In this document: one piece after another, positions 1 through 9,401 of the stretch
Position numbering within the stretch: position 1 is the first letter of the stretch
Layout of the letters: every line of letters begins with the position of its first letter
Assembly: GCA_021803245.1 (NCBI GenBank)
Contig: JAJZLT010000042.1
Span: 1 to 43,080, forward strand
Reading direction: 5' to 3'
Length of the DNA: 43,080 bases
DNA from: Microcaldota archaeon
GTDB taxonomy: Archaea > Micrarchaeota > Micrarchaeia > Micrarchaeales > CABMGC01
The notes under the pieces: model-generated
What the model was told of the DNA's origin: nothing
The model's database searches: none
The model's input: only the letters and a program-made list of their open reading frames with translations
Program-made: the position numbers and the translations under genes

Positions 1-162
1 GTCTTAGGGTTTATTTCGATATTAACTGCGTATATCTCTGGCTTTGAGTTTCTGTTATCTGGATTTCAGAATAACCTTTTTTCTTTTACAATGAGCATAG
101 GATTTATTGTCGCACTACTTTCCTATTTTAGGCTCTATCAGTTAAGTGATAAGTTAAAGTGA
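1..162 (+). CDS. 3' end of a membrane protein (partial, starts before the window)
   Basis: Frame 1 is open from base 1: VLGFISILTAYISGFEFLLSGFQNNLFSFTMSIGFIVALLSYFRLYQLSDKLK*, stop TGA at 160-162; hydrophobic. Not in the ORF track because it has no start in the window. Confidence 0.55.
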   Translation, partial: VLGFISILTAYISGFEFLLSGFQNNLFSFTMSIGFIVALLSYFRLYQLSDKLK

Positions 163-408
163 CTATTGCAAGAACTTAGGCTCTACTCCTAATTCATGCA
201 TCTTAGACGGTGTATGATATTAGTGCAACTTAGGCATTAAAAGTGCAAGCCTCCTTTTTCGTGCAAAGCCTGTCAATGTCATTTCGTGTATTTAATGGCA
301 TGGGAGGAATGTAGTCAGGCAGTAAAGTGGCGGCGGGAATTGCAGTCTTAGGTCCAGAGTGCCAAAAATGCCCCAAAGTATTTAGTCCTTATCGTGCATT
401 TCTTTGCT

Positions 409-1497
409 ATGAGGAAGAAAAGCGCACGTAAGAATCGCAAGAAGCCCATGCGCCAGCAAGCCGCAATGGAATACCTTGTGACCTACGGTCTTGCTGTCAT
501 AATACTGGCAGTGGTCTTATACATTATATATTACTACATTACCGCCGCACCTACCCTCGCCCAGAACACATGCACCTTCTCGTCAGGAGCAACATGCGTG
601 CAGCTCGAGATAGGTTCGAACTCTAGTACTACTAACGCCATAGTCTTTATAAACAATGCCCAAGAATTTGCGCTTAAAGACCCTGTACTTACAGTAAATC
701 TCTCCGGAGGAAAAGGAACGTTTTCCAGCTCATGCTTCCCTACTTTTGTGCTGCCTGGCGGAGCCATAGTATGCAGTGTTCCTATAACGAATATCCATTT
801 CGGCCAGGGTGAGCTTGTTGCTGGCGCACTCTCGCTTGCGGCAACTAACTGTGCGAGCGTAAATTCTTACACCTGCACAAGCCCCACTTCACAGCAATAT
901 TCCGGAACCTTTACCACACACGTAAGTTCATTGACTAATCTAGGATTAAAAGTAGCGTTGGTTCCATTTTCACTCTCCGAAACCGCAAATGGAACGAGAG
1001 ATGAAATTATTGCTACAGTAACTTTTGCTTCATCCGGCAGGCCGTTTCCAGGAGCCACGGTAAACTTCACGACGCCCACGCCAGGAGTGGTTGTAACGCC
1101 AGCATATGCCACTACCAACCAGAACGGCAACGCTACAGCCTATGCTTATAGTTACACAATAGCTTCTCCGGCACAGATAACTGCTTCCTTCAATGAATAC
1201 AGTGCGTCCATACTTATATACTTCAACAACCAGCCCACAACTACAACCGTAACGACTACTATCTCAACTTCTTCAACCAGCACTACTTCAATACCTTTGC
1301 CTACCACTTCTACCTCATCAACCACCTCTTCAACTACCACCTCTTCAACATCGACTTCAACAACCAGCACATCCAGTACTTCAACATCGACCACGTCTAC
1401 CTCTACTACATCAACATCCACTTCGTCTACAAGCACATCGACTACCACCAGCCCCACTACCTCAATTACAACAACAGTGCCCCTGGGATTCGGTTAG
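409..1497 (+). CDS. Class III signal-peptide (type IV pilin-like) surface protein with Big_1/Ig-like segment and long Ser/Thr-rich C-terminal stalk
   Basis: N-terminus RQQAAMEYLVTYGLAVIILAVVLYIIYYY (QxxxEYL plus hydrophobic helix); GRPFPGATVNFTT...TNQNGNATAYAYS resembles a bacterial Ig-like domain; C-terminus is (S/T)n. TATA-like TATTTAG at about 379 favours ATG 409 over 394. Confidence 0.85.
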   Translation: MRKKSARKNRKKPMRQQAAMEYLVTYGLAVIILAVVLYIIYYYITAAPTLAQNTCTFSSGATCVQLEIGSNSSTTNAIVFINNAQEFALKDPVLTVNLSGGKGTFSSSCFPTFVLPGGAIVCSVPITNIHFGQGELVAGALSLAATNCASVNSYTCTSPTSQQYSGTFTTHVSSLTNLGLKVALVPFSLSETANGTRDEIIATVTFASSGRPFPGATVNFTTPTPGVVVTPAYATTNQNGNATAYAYSYTIASPAQITASFNEYSASILIYFNNQPTTTTVTTTISTSSTSTTSIPLPTTSTSSTTSSTTTSSTSTSTTSTSSTSTSTTSTSTTSTSTSSTSTSTTTSPTTSITTTVPLGFG

Positions 1498-1555
1498 TTT
1501 ATTCAGGCTTTTGCGCTGCTAAGCCCTTCGTTGCGCTGCTCAGAAATAACAAGGC

Positions 1556-3244
1556 TCAGGAAACATTTAGCTCCTGCATCTTTGGCGGAGTATAATTGGC
1601 AGGTACATAATACAGTGTTGTAAGATCTGGTGCTGATAATTGCAGTACCATGCTTTTGTAACTTTCAGGCGGAGAAAGCACCTTATCCCACCACCAGCAT
1701 TCCATCTGGCCACTCTGATTGATATACTTGAGCGAGCTATATTTTCCGGACGGCACCAGAACGAAGGAATTACCGGGTATAAGCTGGCACGAGGTTATCC
1801 CGCCATACCCTAATTGGAATCTGCTTAGATTATCAAAATTTGTGTATACCACAAGATCCCCATATCCGCTATCCAGATAGATGCGCGTATTATCCGGCAG
1901 GCCCATTATGTATTCTGCTGCTTTATACTGCATAAGTTTCTCCGCTTCTGCGATGCTGTGCATGTACACGATTATTTGCAATGATGTTACTGTAAGAAAT
2001 ATGACAGCCACCATGGATCCCGCAAATTTTATATGCTTCCATTTCTTTTTCGATGCCCGCACGGACCCGATTAATGCGGCAGAGATCACGATGGAGACAG
2101 GTGTTGCTATAAGAAGCAGATATCTGTCAAGCCTATGCGATAAAATATAGATAAACGGGTATAATGTTATGTGCTGTGGCCCAAATTCCAGGTATAATAT
2201 GCCAGTAACTATCCAAAAGAGCAGCAAAGCCGATCTTTTCCTATCTTTCTTCCTCAAAATTAGGTATGCTGCTGAAGGAATAAGCGCGTAGAAGTAGAAT
2301 CCGGTTGTGTTGGAGCCATATATATAGCCATTTGTAATTATGGAAACCGGATTAAAATTTTTATATGCCAATGCATTGTATAATGCTGATGTCAGATGAT
2401 ATGGAAACATAATATTCGGATAGAATGCCAGGGCCGTATTCAGCGGCTGCGGGATTAAGTCCGGCCTCCATGTCTGGCCATAGTAGTCTATATTTGCCGT
2501 GAAGGTTATGAATGCATTCTTGGAGTTGAAATAATTTACCGTCATTACCACGCACAGGGCTATCAAAAAGCCAAGTATCAGGTAAAGGGACTTCTTATTG
2601 ATCGAAAAGGAGGAGGATCTGTTTCCTATTGGCACCTTCCTGAATATCAGCCCGATAATGAGCAGGGATCCGATCATTACCCACCATATAAATCCTTCCG
2701 GGATAGTGAGGGGCGCAGCCATCAGCGCTATTCCGGCAATAAAATACCAGGATCTGGATTTATTCTTTATGGCCTTTATCAGCGCGAAAAAAGAGAGGCT
2801 GACAAAAAACATCATAGGTATGTTATCGCTCATCGTAGTCGAGTAGATGGCTGCGAGAGGAAATGTGGCAAGCAAAAACGCAGACAGCAGTCCGATTTTA
2901 TCATCGAACAATTCACGCCCGATCAAGAAGGCCAGAAGCACAGAGAGCGTAAAACACAGTATATCCCATGCTACACTTGAAAGAGCTCCTGCTCCGAAAA
3001 TATAATAGAAAAAAGCTATAGGGAAGATCTGCAATAGTCTTACCGAGAGTATGTCGCCATTGCTCTCCATAAATGTACCGGCCGTTGCATAATGCGCGAG
3101 GAACGAATAAGCAATGTCATCGCCCAGATGGGTCGGGCCTACTGCAAAGTAAATGGAATAAGTCAGCGTATAAGCAAGTATGGCTATAAGAAGAAGAGAC
3201 GTGGACTTTTTCATCGGATTCGTTGCATTTTCCTTTTTTTCCAT
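1556..3244 (-). CDS. Multi-pass membrane glycosyltransferase (PMT/ArnT-like, GT-C fold)
   Basis: 562 aa; many TM helices; early GDDIAYSFLAHY acidic motif and GRELFDDKIGLLSAFLLATFPLAAIYSTTMSDNIPMMFF typical of dolichyl-P-mannose mannosyltransferase-like proteins. Confidence 0.75.
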   Translation of the reverse strand: MEKKENATNPMKKSTSLLLIAILAYTLTYSIYFAVGPTHLGDDIAYSFLAHYATAGTFMESNGDILSVRLLQIFPIAFFYYIFGAGALSSVAWDILCFTLSVLLAFLIGRELFDDKIGLLSAFLLATFPLAAIYSTTMSDNIPMMFFVSLSFFALIKAIKNKSRSWYFIAGIALMAAPLTIPEGFIWWVMIGSLLIIGLIFRKVPIGNRSSSFSINKKSLYLILGFLIALCVVMTVNYFNSKNAFITFTANIDYYGQTWRPDLIPQPLNTALAFYPNIMFPYHLTSALYNALAYKNFNPVSIITNGYIYGSNTTGFYFYALIPSAAYLILRKKDRKRSALLLFWIVTGILYLEFGPQHITLYPFIYILSHRLDRYLLLIATPVSIVISAALIGSVRASKKKWKHIKFAGSMVAVIFLTVTSLQIIVYMHSIAEAEKLMQYKAAEYIMGLPDNTRIYLDSGYGDLVVYTNFDNLSRFQLGYGGITSCQLIPGNSFVLVPSGKYSSLKYINQSGQMECWWWDKVLSPPESYKSMVLQLSAPDLTTLYYVPANYTPPKMQELNVS

Positions 3245-3549
3245 ATATACACTGATGTTATGCGGACCAGCTTAATGGTTCCAAACCTGCTCGCGTACGC
3301 TCAAAGCATAAGCTGTTCGTAGTCTGTAATAACAATGGAACAGAATGTTAAAAAATACTCCTGAGACATTAGTTGCTGTTGCTAGAATTTTACTTTCAGT
3401 GCATCTGGCAGTTAGCGCGCCGGCTAGTTTGCATCTGCTCGGAAAAGCGATCTTTTGGATTGCCAATGTATTCTCTGTCGGTTATTGCAATTGAGAAACA
3501 GGCAATCAAGCATCTTCCGCCATATGAGAGAAAGAATTCCAGGCAAGAT

Positions 3550-4704
3550 TCATGTGGAAAATGAGGAGGAGAGCTTAAGTGACCTTGATACAATCGATTT
3601 AATCTTTATCTCCTTTGAGATATCCGCAACGATTCTGGCATCTGCTTTTATCTTCGGATTCCTTGCATTTATAGAGCAGACATCTTTATACGGAAGTATG
3701 GAATAGCTATAAGTACCTATCCTCCTTGCCACGCTTATTATTTCTTCCTTATCGAAACCAATGAGCGGCCTGAGAACCGGAATCCGCACCATGTGCTCCT
3801 CTGCAGCTAGATTTTCAGGGGTCTGCGAAGCAACCTGACCCAGGCTCTCCCCAGTAAATACAACTGAACATTTCTGATTCACTGCTATTCTTTCAGCAAG
3901 CAGGAGCATGAAAACCTTCATCATTATTAGTTCATATCTGCCTGTTCTAATCGCCCCTACCTGGAATATGTGGGATGGAACATAATAAATTTTATAATGC
4001 TGATGGTAGGAGGCCAGCAAAGCTACAATTTCCTTCAGCTTGGAGTTTGATGCCTCTTCATTGCTGGAGAAGCCATGCACATGCACATATATCGGCTCCA
4101 TCCCTCTTTTCATCGCATACCAGGCCGCTACTGGAGAATCTATGCCACCTGAAAGCAGTATCACGGCTTTTCCTCCGGATCCTACAGGCAGGCCTCCAAG
4201 GCCTTTGACCTTCTCTATGGAGACGTAGCCGGAATCTTCCGTAGCATTAAGCACCAATTCCTTGTCATAGCCTCTGGGCGCCATTGAATACCCCATACGC
4301 CTAAGCATCCCAGATGCCTTTTCATAGAGCTCTGCCGAATCAAATGGAAGTTGCTTATACGAGCGATGCGCATTTATCTTAAATATTGTCTTCTTATCAT
4401 ATCTGCTTGCCAGAGATCTTGCGAGCTTAAGCATTTCTTCAAGTTGCGGTTTGGTGACATATGAGACCTGGTAGCCGCTTATTCCAAATACCCTGTCCAA
4501 TCCGGATTTTATCGGTTCGATGTTGGCATCTTTTCCCGGCCTTATTATTATCCTGTCATGCTCCAATTCAAGGCTATACTTTTCACTCCCTAGTTGCTCG
4601 CGTATGTTGCTAACAAGCTTTTTTATGTATGTGCCCCTGTTTTTCGATTTAAGCCAGAGCTCTCCGAAACGCACAAGAATTATCCTTTCGTATCTGCCTT
4701 CCAT
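3550..4704 (-). CDS. thiI: tRNA 4-thiouridine sulfurtransferase ThiI (THUMP + PP-loop)
   Basis: MEGRYERIILVRFGELWLKSKNRGTYIKKL start; PP-loop AVILLSGGIDSPVAAWYAMKRG; FTGESLGQVASQTPENL. Internal ATG at 4704 preferred over 4743. Confidence 0.93.
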   Translation of the reverse strand: MEGRYERIILVRFGELWLKSKNRGTYIKKLVSNIREQLGSEKYSLELEHDRIIIRPGKDANIEPIKSGLDRVFGISGYQVSYVTKPQLEEMLKLARSLASRYDKKTIFKINAHRSYKQLPFDSAELYEKASGMLRRMGYSMAPRGYDKELVLNATEDSGYVSIEKVKGLGGLPVGSGGKAVILLSGGIDSPVAAWYAMKRGMEPIYVHVHGFSSNEEASNSKLKEIVALLASYHQHYKIYYVPSHIFQVGAIRTGRYELIMMKVFMLLLAERIAVNQKCSVVFTGESLGQVASQTPENLAAEEHMVRIPVLRPLIGFDKEEIISVARRIGTYSYSILPYKDVCSINARNPKIKADARIVADISKEIKIKSIVSRSLKLSSSFST

Positions 4705-4732
4705 TGCCAATACCATTAAAATCAGGCTTTCC

Positions 4733-5290
4733 CTATGAAACATTCAGCCTCAAGATAGATAAAGAAGTGCCATTCTCCATAGTGAAATTTTGCGAAGTTT
4801 CCAGCACCATGCCGTCGGGAAGCCCATGAACATTACTCGGCCAGCATTTGCTGTAAGTTGATAATGGATGGCCTAAAAATCGCTGAGCAATTGTCCCGTT
4901 CTCGAAGAACCAATACTGTTCCAGTGGAAAGTACGTATTAACCATCCAGAAACACTCGCTAGAAGCAGCCGGATAGGAAGAATATTGCGTGGAATTGAGC
5001 CCATAGAAGAGCATGCCCAGGCACGGTGAATGGCCGTTGCAATAGCCTATCCCGCTTACATTCATGTATCCTTTCTCCCATTGGCTGAGATTTCCTGCCA
5101 GATACACGTAGTATAAGCTGGAGGCGTTGCCTTCGGAGATGGATACTTCACCCACATTAAATCCGCTCGGAGCACCTTTAAGCGTGGCAGTGCCCTGTCC
5201 ATTTAGATGGAAGTATGCAAATGATACGATTGAAAAAGCCAGCAGCAGGATTACTAGAAATGATGTCTTTGCTTTGATAAATACACCCAC
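4733..5290 (-). CDS. Hypothetical membrane-anchored/secreted protein
   Basis: 185 aa with one N-terminal hydrophobic segment (FLVILLLAFSIVSFAYF), then a Ser/Tyr/Asn-rich ectodomain. Confidence 0.6.
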   Translation of the reverse strand: MGVFIKAKTSFLVILLLAFSIVSFAYFHLNGQGTATLKGAPSGFNVGEVSISEGNASSLYYVYLAGNLSQWEKGYMNVSGIGYCNGHSPCLGMLFYGLNSTQYSSYPAASSECFWMVNTYFPLEQYWFFENGTIAQRFLGHPLSTYSKCWPSNVHGLPDGMVLETSQNFTMENGTSLSILRLNVS

Positions 5291-5371
5291 ATGCGGGCTT
5301 TTATTTTTGTAACACGGATGGGCTTGCGGCTATAAGGTAAAAATGGCCGAAATGAGAAGGCAGTGGGCAGG

Positions 5372-5539
5372 CTATGCTCCTGTCCTCTCCCCTATTTCCT
5401 TTTTGTTTGGTTTCCTCTTGTGCTTCTCGTTAAGTTTATAACATCTTCTCGAACAGTAATATCTTATTACTCCTGTACGCCTTACAAATGCGAAGCCCGT
5501 CCCTTTTTCTATCTCTGCAGTACAGTATGTGCATTTCAT
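5372..5539 (-). CDS. rpl24e: Ribosomal protein L24e (eL24), 55 aa
   Basis: Translated by hand: MKCTYCTAEIEKGTGFAFVRRTGVIRYYCSRRCYKLNEKHKRKPNKKEIGERTGA*; C-x2-C...C-x3-C zinc ribbon. Below the ORF-track size cutoff. Confidence 0.93.
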   Translation of the reverse strand: MKCTYCTAEIEKGTGFAFVRRTGVIRYYCSRRCYKLNEKHKRKPNKKEIGERTGA

Positions 5540-5544
5540 GATGC

Positions 5545-5838
5545 TTACCTCGCCACTATGCTCCTGTCTTCCCTGCTGGTATCTGGTAGCCGGATCATGT
5601 CACCAACCTTTATCCTGCCAGCAACATTCCTTCTTATGACCCTGCCTTTATCCTTACCTTCCAGAACCTTGCACATGGCTTGCTTTATCTCCCCGTATAT
5701 GCCTGTGCGTACCGGTGCAAGATCGACGACCTGTGCAAGATAGCCTTCGTATTTCTTCTGTTCAGCAGGTTGCTGTTGCTGCTTTTCCGGCTTGTCGGTA
5801 GTCTCGGTTTTATTCTTCTTGCCCTCAGATTCTGCCAT
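5545..5838 (-). CDS. rps28e: Ribosomal protein S28e with charged N-terminal extension
   Basis: EGYLAQVVDLAPVRTGIYGEIKQAMCKVLEGKDKGRVIRRNVAGRIKVGDMIRL matches the S28e core. Confidence 0.92.
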   Translation of the reverse strand: MAESEGKKNKTETTDKPEKQQQQPAEQKKYEGYLAQVVDLAPVRTGIYGEIKQAMCKVLEGKDKGRVIRRNVAGRIKVGDMIRLPDTSREDRSIVAR

Positions 5839-5850
5839 TTAGCATCACTT

Positions 5851-6336
5851 TTAATTCTCCGGGGCTTTGGCAGGTTCTGACGCCTGCTGCTCCTTCTTGG
5901 GCTTTGGCTCCTTTTTCTGCTGCGGCCTTGACTCCTTCTTCTCCTGTGTTTTTTGGCTTTCTCCTGAAGCGGAAGACTTTCCGGTAATTCTTGCGACCAC
6001 GTCCTTTACAGCCGCATCTGCGCTTCCCGTTTTCTCTACTGCCACGCTGGAGCATGCAACATTCATTCCGATGGCCTTTCCAAGTTCAAGCTTGCTAGGC
6101 ACAAAAACATATGCTATATTCTTCTGCTTGCAAAGGGTAGGTATATGCATGACTACTTCTTCTGGTTCAACATCAGCAGCAATCACAACAAGAGATGCAA
6201 GACCGCGTTCGACACTCTTAGTCACCTCGTTTACTCCCTTCCTGACATTGCCCCCCTGCCTTGCAAGCCTGAGCGCGTCAAGAGTCTTATCCTGCACTTC
6301 CTTAGAAACCTCGAAATCTATGTAAGATTTAGCCAT
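5851..6336 (-). CDS. rpl7ae: Ribosomal protein L7Ae with charged C-terminal extension
   Basis: GNVRKGVNEVTKSVERGLASLVVIAADVEPEEVVMHIPTLCKQKNIAYVFVPSKLELG. Confidence 0.95.
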   Translation of the reverse strand: MAKSYIDFEVSKEVQDKTLDALRLARQGGNVRKGVNEVTKSVERGLASLVVIAADVEPEEVVMHIPTLCKQKNIAYVFVPSKLELGKAIGMNVACSSVAVEKTGSADAAVKDVVARITGKSSASGESQKTQEKKESRPQQKKEPKPKKEQQASEPAKAPEN

Positions 6337-6404
6337 TTTATTACCTCATCTCATTGGTTTTAGTATTATATATCATTCACGGTTGATATAAAGCTTTCTG
6401 TTTC

Positions 6405-8597
6405 TCAGTCCATGAACTGCTGCGGCTTAGGCGGCTCCGGATCCTGTCCTTTCCTCTTTCTTATCTCCCTGACTACTTTGTCCTGGAGCTCTTTCGGGAG
6501 CCTCTCGTAGCCGGCATACTCAGGGTACCAAATGGCCCTTCCTTGCGTCAGGCCGCGCATGTCATTTGAGAAACCTTTTATTACTTCAGCTACAGGCATC
6601 TTGGCAATAAGCGTAGCCTGCTCTGCTTCCTGCTGTATATCAATTATCTGCCCTCTCTTCGAGTTTAGGAAGCTTATGACATCTGAAAGATACTCCTGCG
6701 GTATGTTTATCGTGAATTTCTGCTTCGGCTCCAGAAGCACAACGCCGGCAGTTAGCATTCCCGCGTAGATCGGCCTTCTCATAGCAGGTATTATCTGCGC
6801 AGGACCCCTGTGGACAGGATCCTCGTGTATTGTCGCATCCGTTATGAGCACTTTTATTCCTGTGCACTTTTCCCTCGCCAGAGGACCGTCTTTCATTGCC
6901 TCCTCAAATCCCTCTATAAGCAATTCCATCACTTCGTCAAGGTACTGCACGCCGTGCGTCGCATCTATGAGAATGCTGTTGTTAGCTATATCTACTACGC
7001 CCTTCGCTTCATCTCTCTGCATGCCCGCCTTTATGAGTAGGTCTATATGTGTTTTGCCCTTTGGTTTGCCGTCTTTAAGCGCGCCGCTGTCGAGAAGATC
7101 CAGTACTCCCTGCTCCAGAGGCATGACAGTAATATAGAAGCGTGAATGCCTGTTGGGCGTCTTGCCTTCTATGTCCTTTGCCTCTTTTTCGATAGTTTCC
7201 TTGTAAACGACAATTGGCTCGCTTGTGGTAATTGGCACGTGAAATTCATCTCTTACTTTTGTTTCTATGACTTCAAGATGCAATTCACCCATTCCGCTTA
7301 TCAGGTGCTCGCCTGTTTCCTGGTTAAGCTCCACCTGAAGAGTCTGATCCTCTTTCGAGAGTTCCCTTAGCGCCTCTATAAGCTTCATTAAGTCTCTTGT
7401 GTCCTTTGCCTCTATGGCCTTGGTAACTACCGGCTTTGAATAGTGCTTTATCTGCTCGAATGGCTCTATTCCATTCTCGCTCGCAGTGTCGCCTATTGAA
7501 ATATTCTTCAATCCTACAATGCCCGCGATGTTGCCCGCTGAGATCGAATCTACCAAGACACGCTCCGGGCCCATAAAAAGGCTGACCTGCTGAATGCGTT
7601 GCTTGTCAGGATCTCCTGAAATATAAACCTCGCTGCCTTTCCTTACAGTGCCAGAGAAGACCCTTCCTATCGCTACTTCGCCGCTGTGCTGATCGTAAGT
7701 TACTCCGAAGATAACCATGTTTATCTTCGCGTTTGGATCAACAGTGGTCATCGCCTTTCCATCCTCACTGCCCAGATCCCCATGCCATAGACGCGGTATC
7801 CTGTATGGCTGCGCCTGCGCCGGATTGGGCAGGTGCTCTATCATCATTGTAAGTGTGGCCTCGTCTATAGGCGCAACTTCCTGCAGCTTCTTCTCATCGT
7901 TTGCTGCAGTTAGTTCGAAGATCTGCTTGAACGTTACCTTGTATTTTTCCATTATCCTTGCAGATATTGCCCATTTCTTGTATGCTGATCCAAAGCAGAC
8001 TGCGCCAGACTCTACGCTTAGCTGCCATTTCTCTGCAAACTCTTCCGGCGCATAGCTTCTGATCATCTTGTTTATGTCATTTATAAGCTTGAGCAATCTC
8101 TCGAATGTCTGTTCCTGTGTAAGCTTGAGTTCATTAAGAAGCCTGTCTACCTTGTTCACGAAAAGAACCGGCTTTGCCCTCTCCTGCAGGGCCTGTCTCA
8201 GGACTGTTTCCGTCTGAGGCATGATTCCCTCCACAGGATCGACCACAAGAACTACCCCGTCAACTGCCCTCATTGACCTTGTTACATGGCCGCCGAAATC
8301 AACGTGCCCGGGCGTGTCTATAAGATTTATTATGTAATCTGCACCTTTGTAATTGAAGGCTAGCGAGATATCTGCCGATTTAATTGTCATTCTCCTGTCT
8401 TTTTCTATTGCTTCGTAATTAGTGTAAAGCGCTTCTCCTGCCACATTCTTGGATATTATGCCTGCGCGGGCGAGCAGTGAATCTGTCAGCGTGGTTTTGC
8501 CATGATGAACATGCGCTATTATGGCGACGTTCCTTATCTGTGCGATATCCTTCATCAATCGCGCTACTTCCTCAGCAACGAACTCTTTCCTTACCAT
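6405..8597 (-). CDS. fusA: Translation elongation factor 2 (aEF-2)
   Basis: 730 aa; DTPGHVDFGGHVTRSMRAVDG, VNKVDRL, TGEHLISGMGELHLEV, diphthamide motif HEDPVHRGPAQIIPAMR. Confidence 0.98.
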   Translation of the reverse strand: MVRKEFVAEEVARLMKDIAQIRNVAIIAHVHHGKTTLTDSLLARAGIISKNVAGEALYTNYEAIEKDRRMTIKSADISLAFNYKGADYIINLIDTPGHVDFGGHVTRSMRAVDGVVLVVDPVEGIMPQTETVLRQALQERAKPVLFVNKVDRLLNELKLTQEQTFERLLKLINDINKMIRSYAPEEFAEKWQLSVESGAVCFGSAYKKWAISARIMEKYKVTFKQIFELTAANDEKKLQEVAPIDEATLTMMIEHLPNPAQAQPYRIPRLWHGDLGSEDGKAMTTVDPNAKINMVIFGVTYDQHSGEVAIGRVFSGTVRKGSEVYISGDPDKQRIQQVSLFMGPERVLVDSISAGNIAGIVGLKNISIGDTASENGIEPFEQIKHYSKPVVTKAIEAKDTRDLMKLIEALRELSKEDQTLQVELNQETGEHLISGMGELHLEVIETKVRDEFHVPITTSEPIVVYKETIEKEAKDIEGKTPNRHSRFYITVMPLEQGVLDLLDSGALKDGKPKGKTHIDLLIKAGMQRDEAKGVVDIANNSILIDATHGVQYLDEVMELLIEGFEEAMKDGPLAREKCTGIKVLITDATIHEDPVHRGPAQIIPAMRRPIYAGMLTAGVVLLEPKQKFTINIPQEYLSDVISFLNSKRGQIIDIQQEAEQATLIAKMPVAEVIKGFSNDMRGLTQGRAIWYPEYAGYERLPKELQDKVVREIRKRKGQDPEPPKPQQFMD

Positions 8598-8602
8598 TAT
8601 TA

Positions 8603-9397
8603 TTACCTTGCCCTCTTTGCTATTCTCTCAACATCAGTTCTCTTTTTGATAGCATAGCTTTCTGAGGAGTTTGTTGCAGCAAGTATAAGTTCATCTGCAA
8701 GCGCATCGGCAACGCTTTTCCTCTTGTTAAACGAACCGATTATTGCAGAGAGTGCTATATTTTTTAGCGCAACATCTACGCGCCTCTGCGCGCTTATGCC
8801 AACCGCTACGTTATATGAAATGCCCCCATATCTGACCCTTGTCGTGTCTTCTATAGGTGCGGCATGCTCGATTGCATCAACAAAGACCTGAACAGGATTC
8901 TTCCCTGTCTTCTTGCTTATCTTCTCAAATGAGTCTTCAACTATATGCATTACCTTGAGCTTCTTCCCCTGGAGCCTGCCTTCCGTCCTTATTACTTTGC
9001 CGCCTATCTTCTTCCCTGTGCCGCCGCGCATCAGCTTATTCATTAGCCTCTCTATTATGCTTATATGCGCATTATAATAAGACTGGAATTTCCTGCGCCC
9101 GAAAATGTTTGGATATTCGTAGTTTCCGAATCGTATGTAGCTGGATATGCTCTGATCCTCCACTTTTACATCATTGAGCGGATATTTCCCAAAGAGAAGC
9201 ACATTGCCCCCATGGACTACATCCGGTTCACTCTTGGACTTGGATGCAGCATCCTGCACGGCATAAGGCGATGCATCCTGCGGACCGGATGCTTGCTGTT
9301 TTTGAGGTGCCCGGCGCCTCCGCTGCAATTTCTCTGCTGACTCTGCAGCAACAGTTTCCTCTTTTTGCTCCTCTGACTTTACCTCTTCAACTGCCAC
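8603..9397 (-). CDS. rps7: Ribosomal protein S7 with about 70-aa N-terminal extension
   Basis: NPVQVFVDAIEHAAPIEDTTRVRYGGISYNVAVGISAQRRVDVALKNIA...ADELILAATNSSESYAIKKRTDVERIAKRAR. Confidence 0.96.
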   Translation of the reverse strand: MAVEEVKSEEQKEETVAAESAEKLQRRRRAPQKQQASGPQDASPYAVQDAASKSKSEPDVVHGGNVLLFGKYPLNDVKVEDQSISSYIRFGNYEYPNIFGRRKFQSYYNAHISIIERLMNKLMRGGTGKKIGGKVIRTEGRLQGKKLKVMHIVEDSFEKISKKTGKNPVQVFVDAIEHAAPIEDTTRVRYGGISYNVAVGISAQRRVDVALKNIALSAIIGSFNKRKSVADALADELILAATNSSESYAIKKRTDVERIAKRAR

Positions 9398-9401
9398 TCA
9401 A

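Noticed and set aside
1152-1457. 101-aa minus ORF rich in Val/Asp/Glu (VDVVEVDVVDVEV)
   Set aside because: It is the complement of the Ser/Thr-codon repeat of the surface protein; no independent support.
3245-3549. Several short ORFs on both strands between the glycosyltransferase and thiI
   Set aside because: Mutually overlapping, no recognisable motif or conserved start signal; treated as intergenic.
5825-6055. 76-aa minus ORF overlapping L7Ae
   Set aside because: Out-of-frame shadow of the charged L7Ae C-terminal extension.
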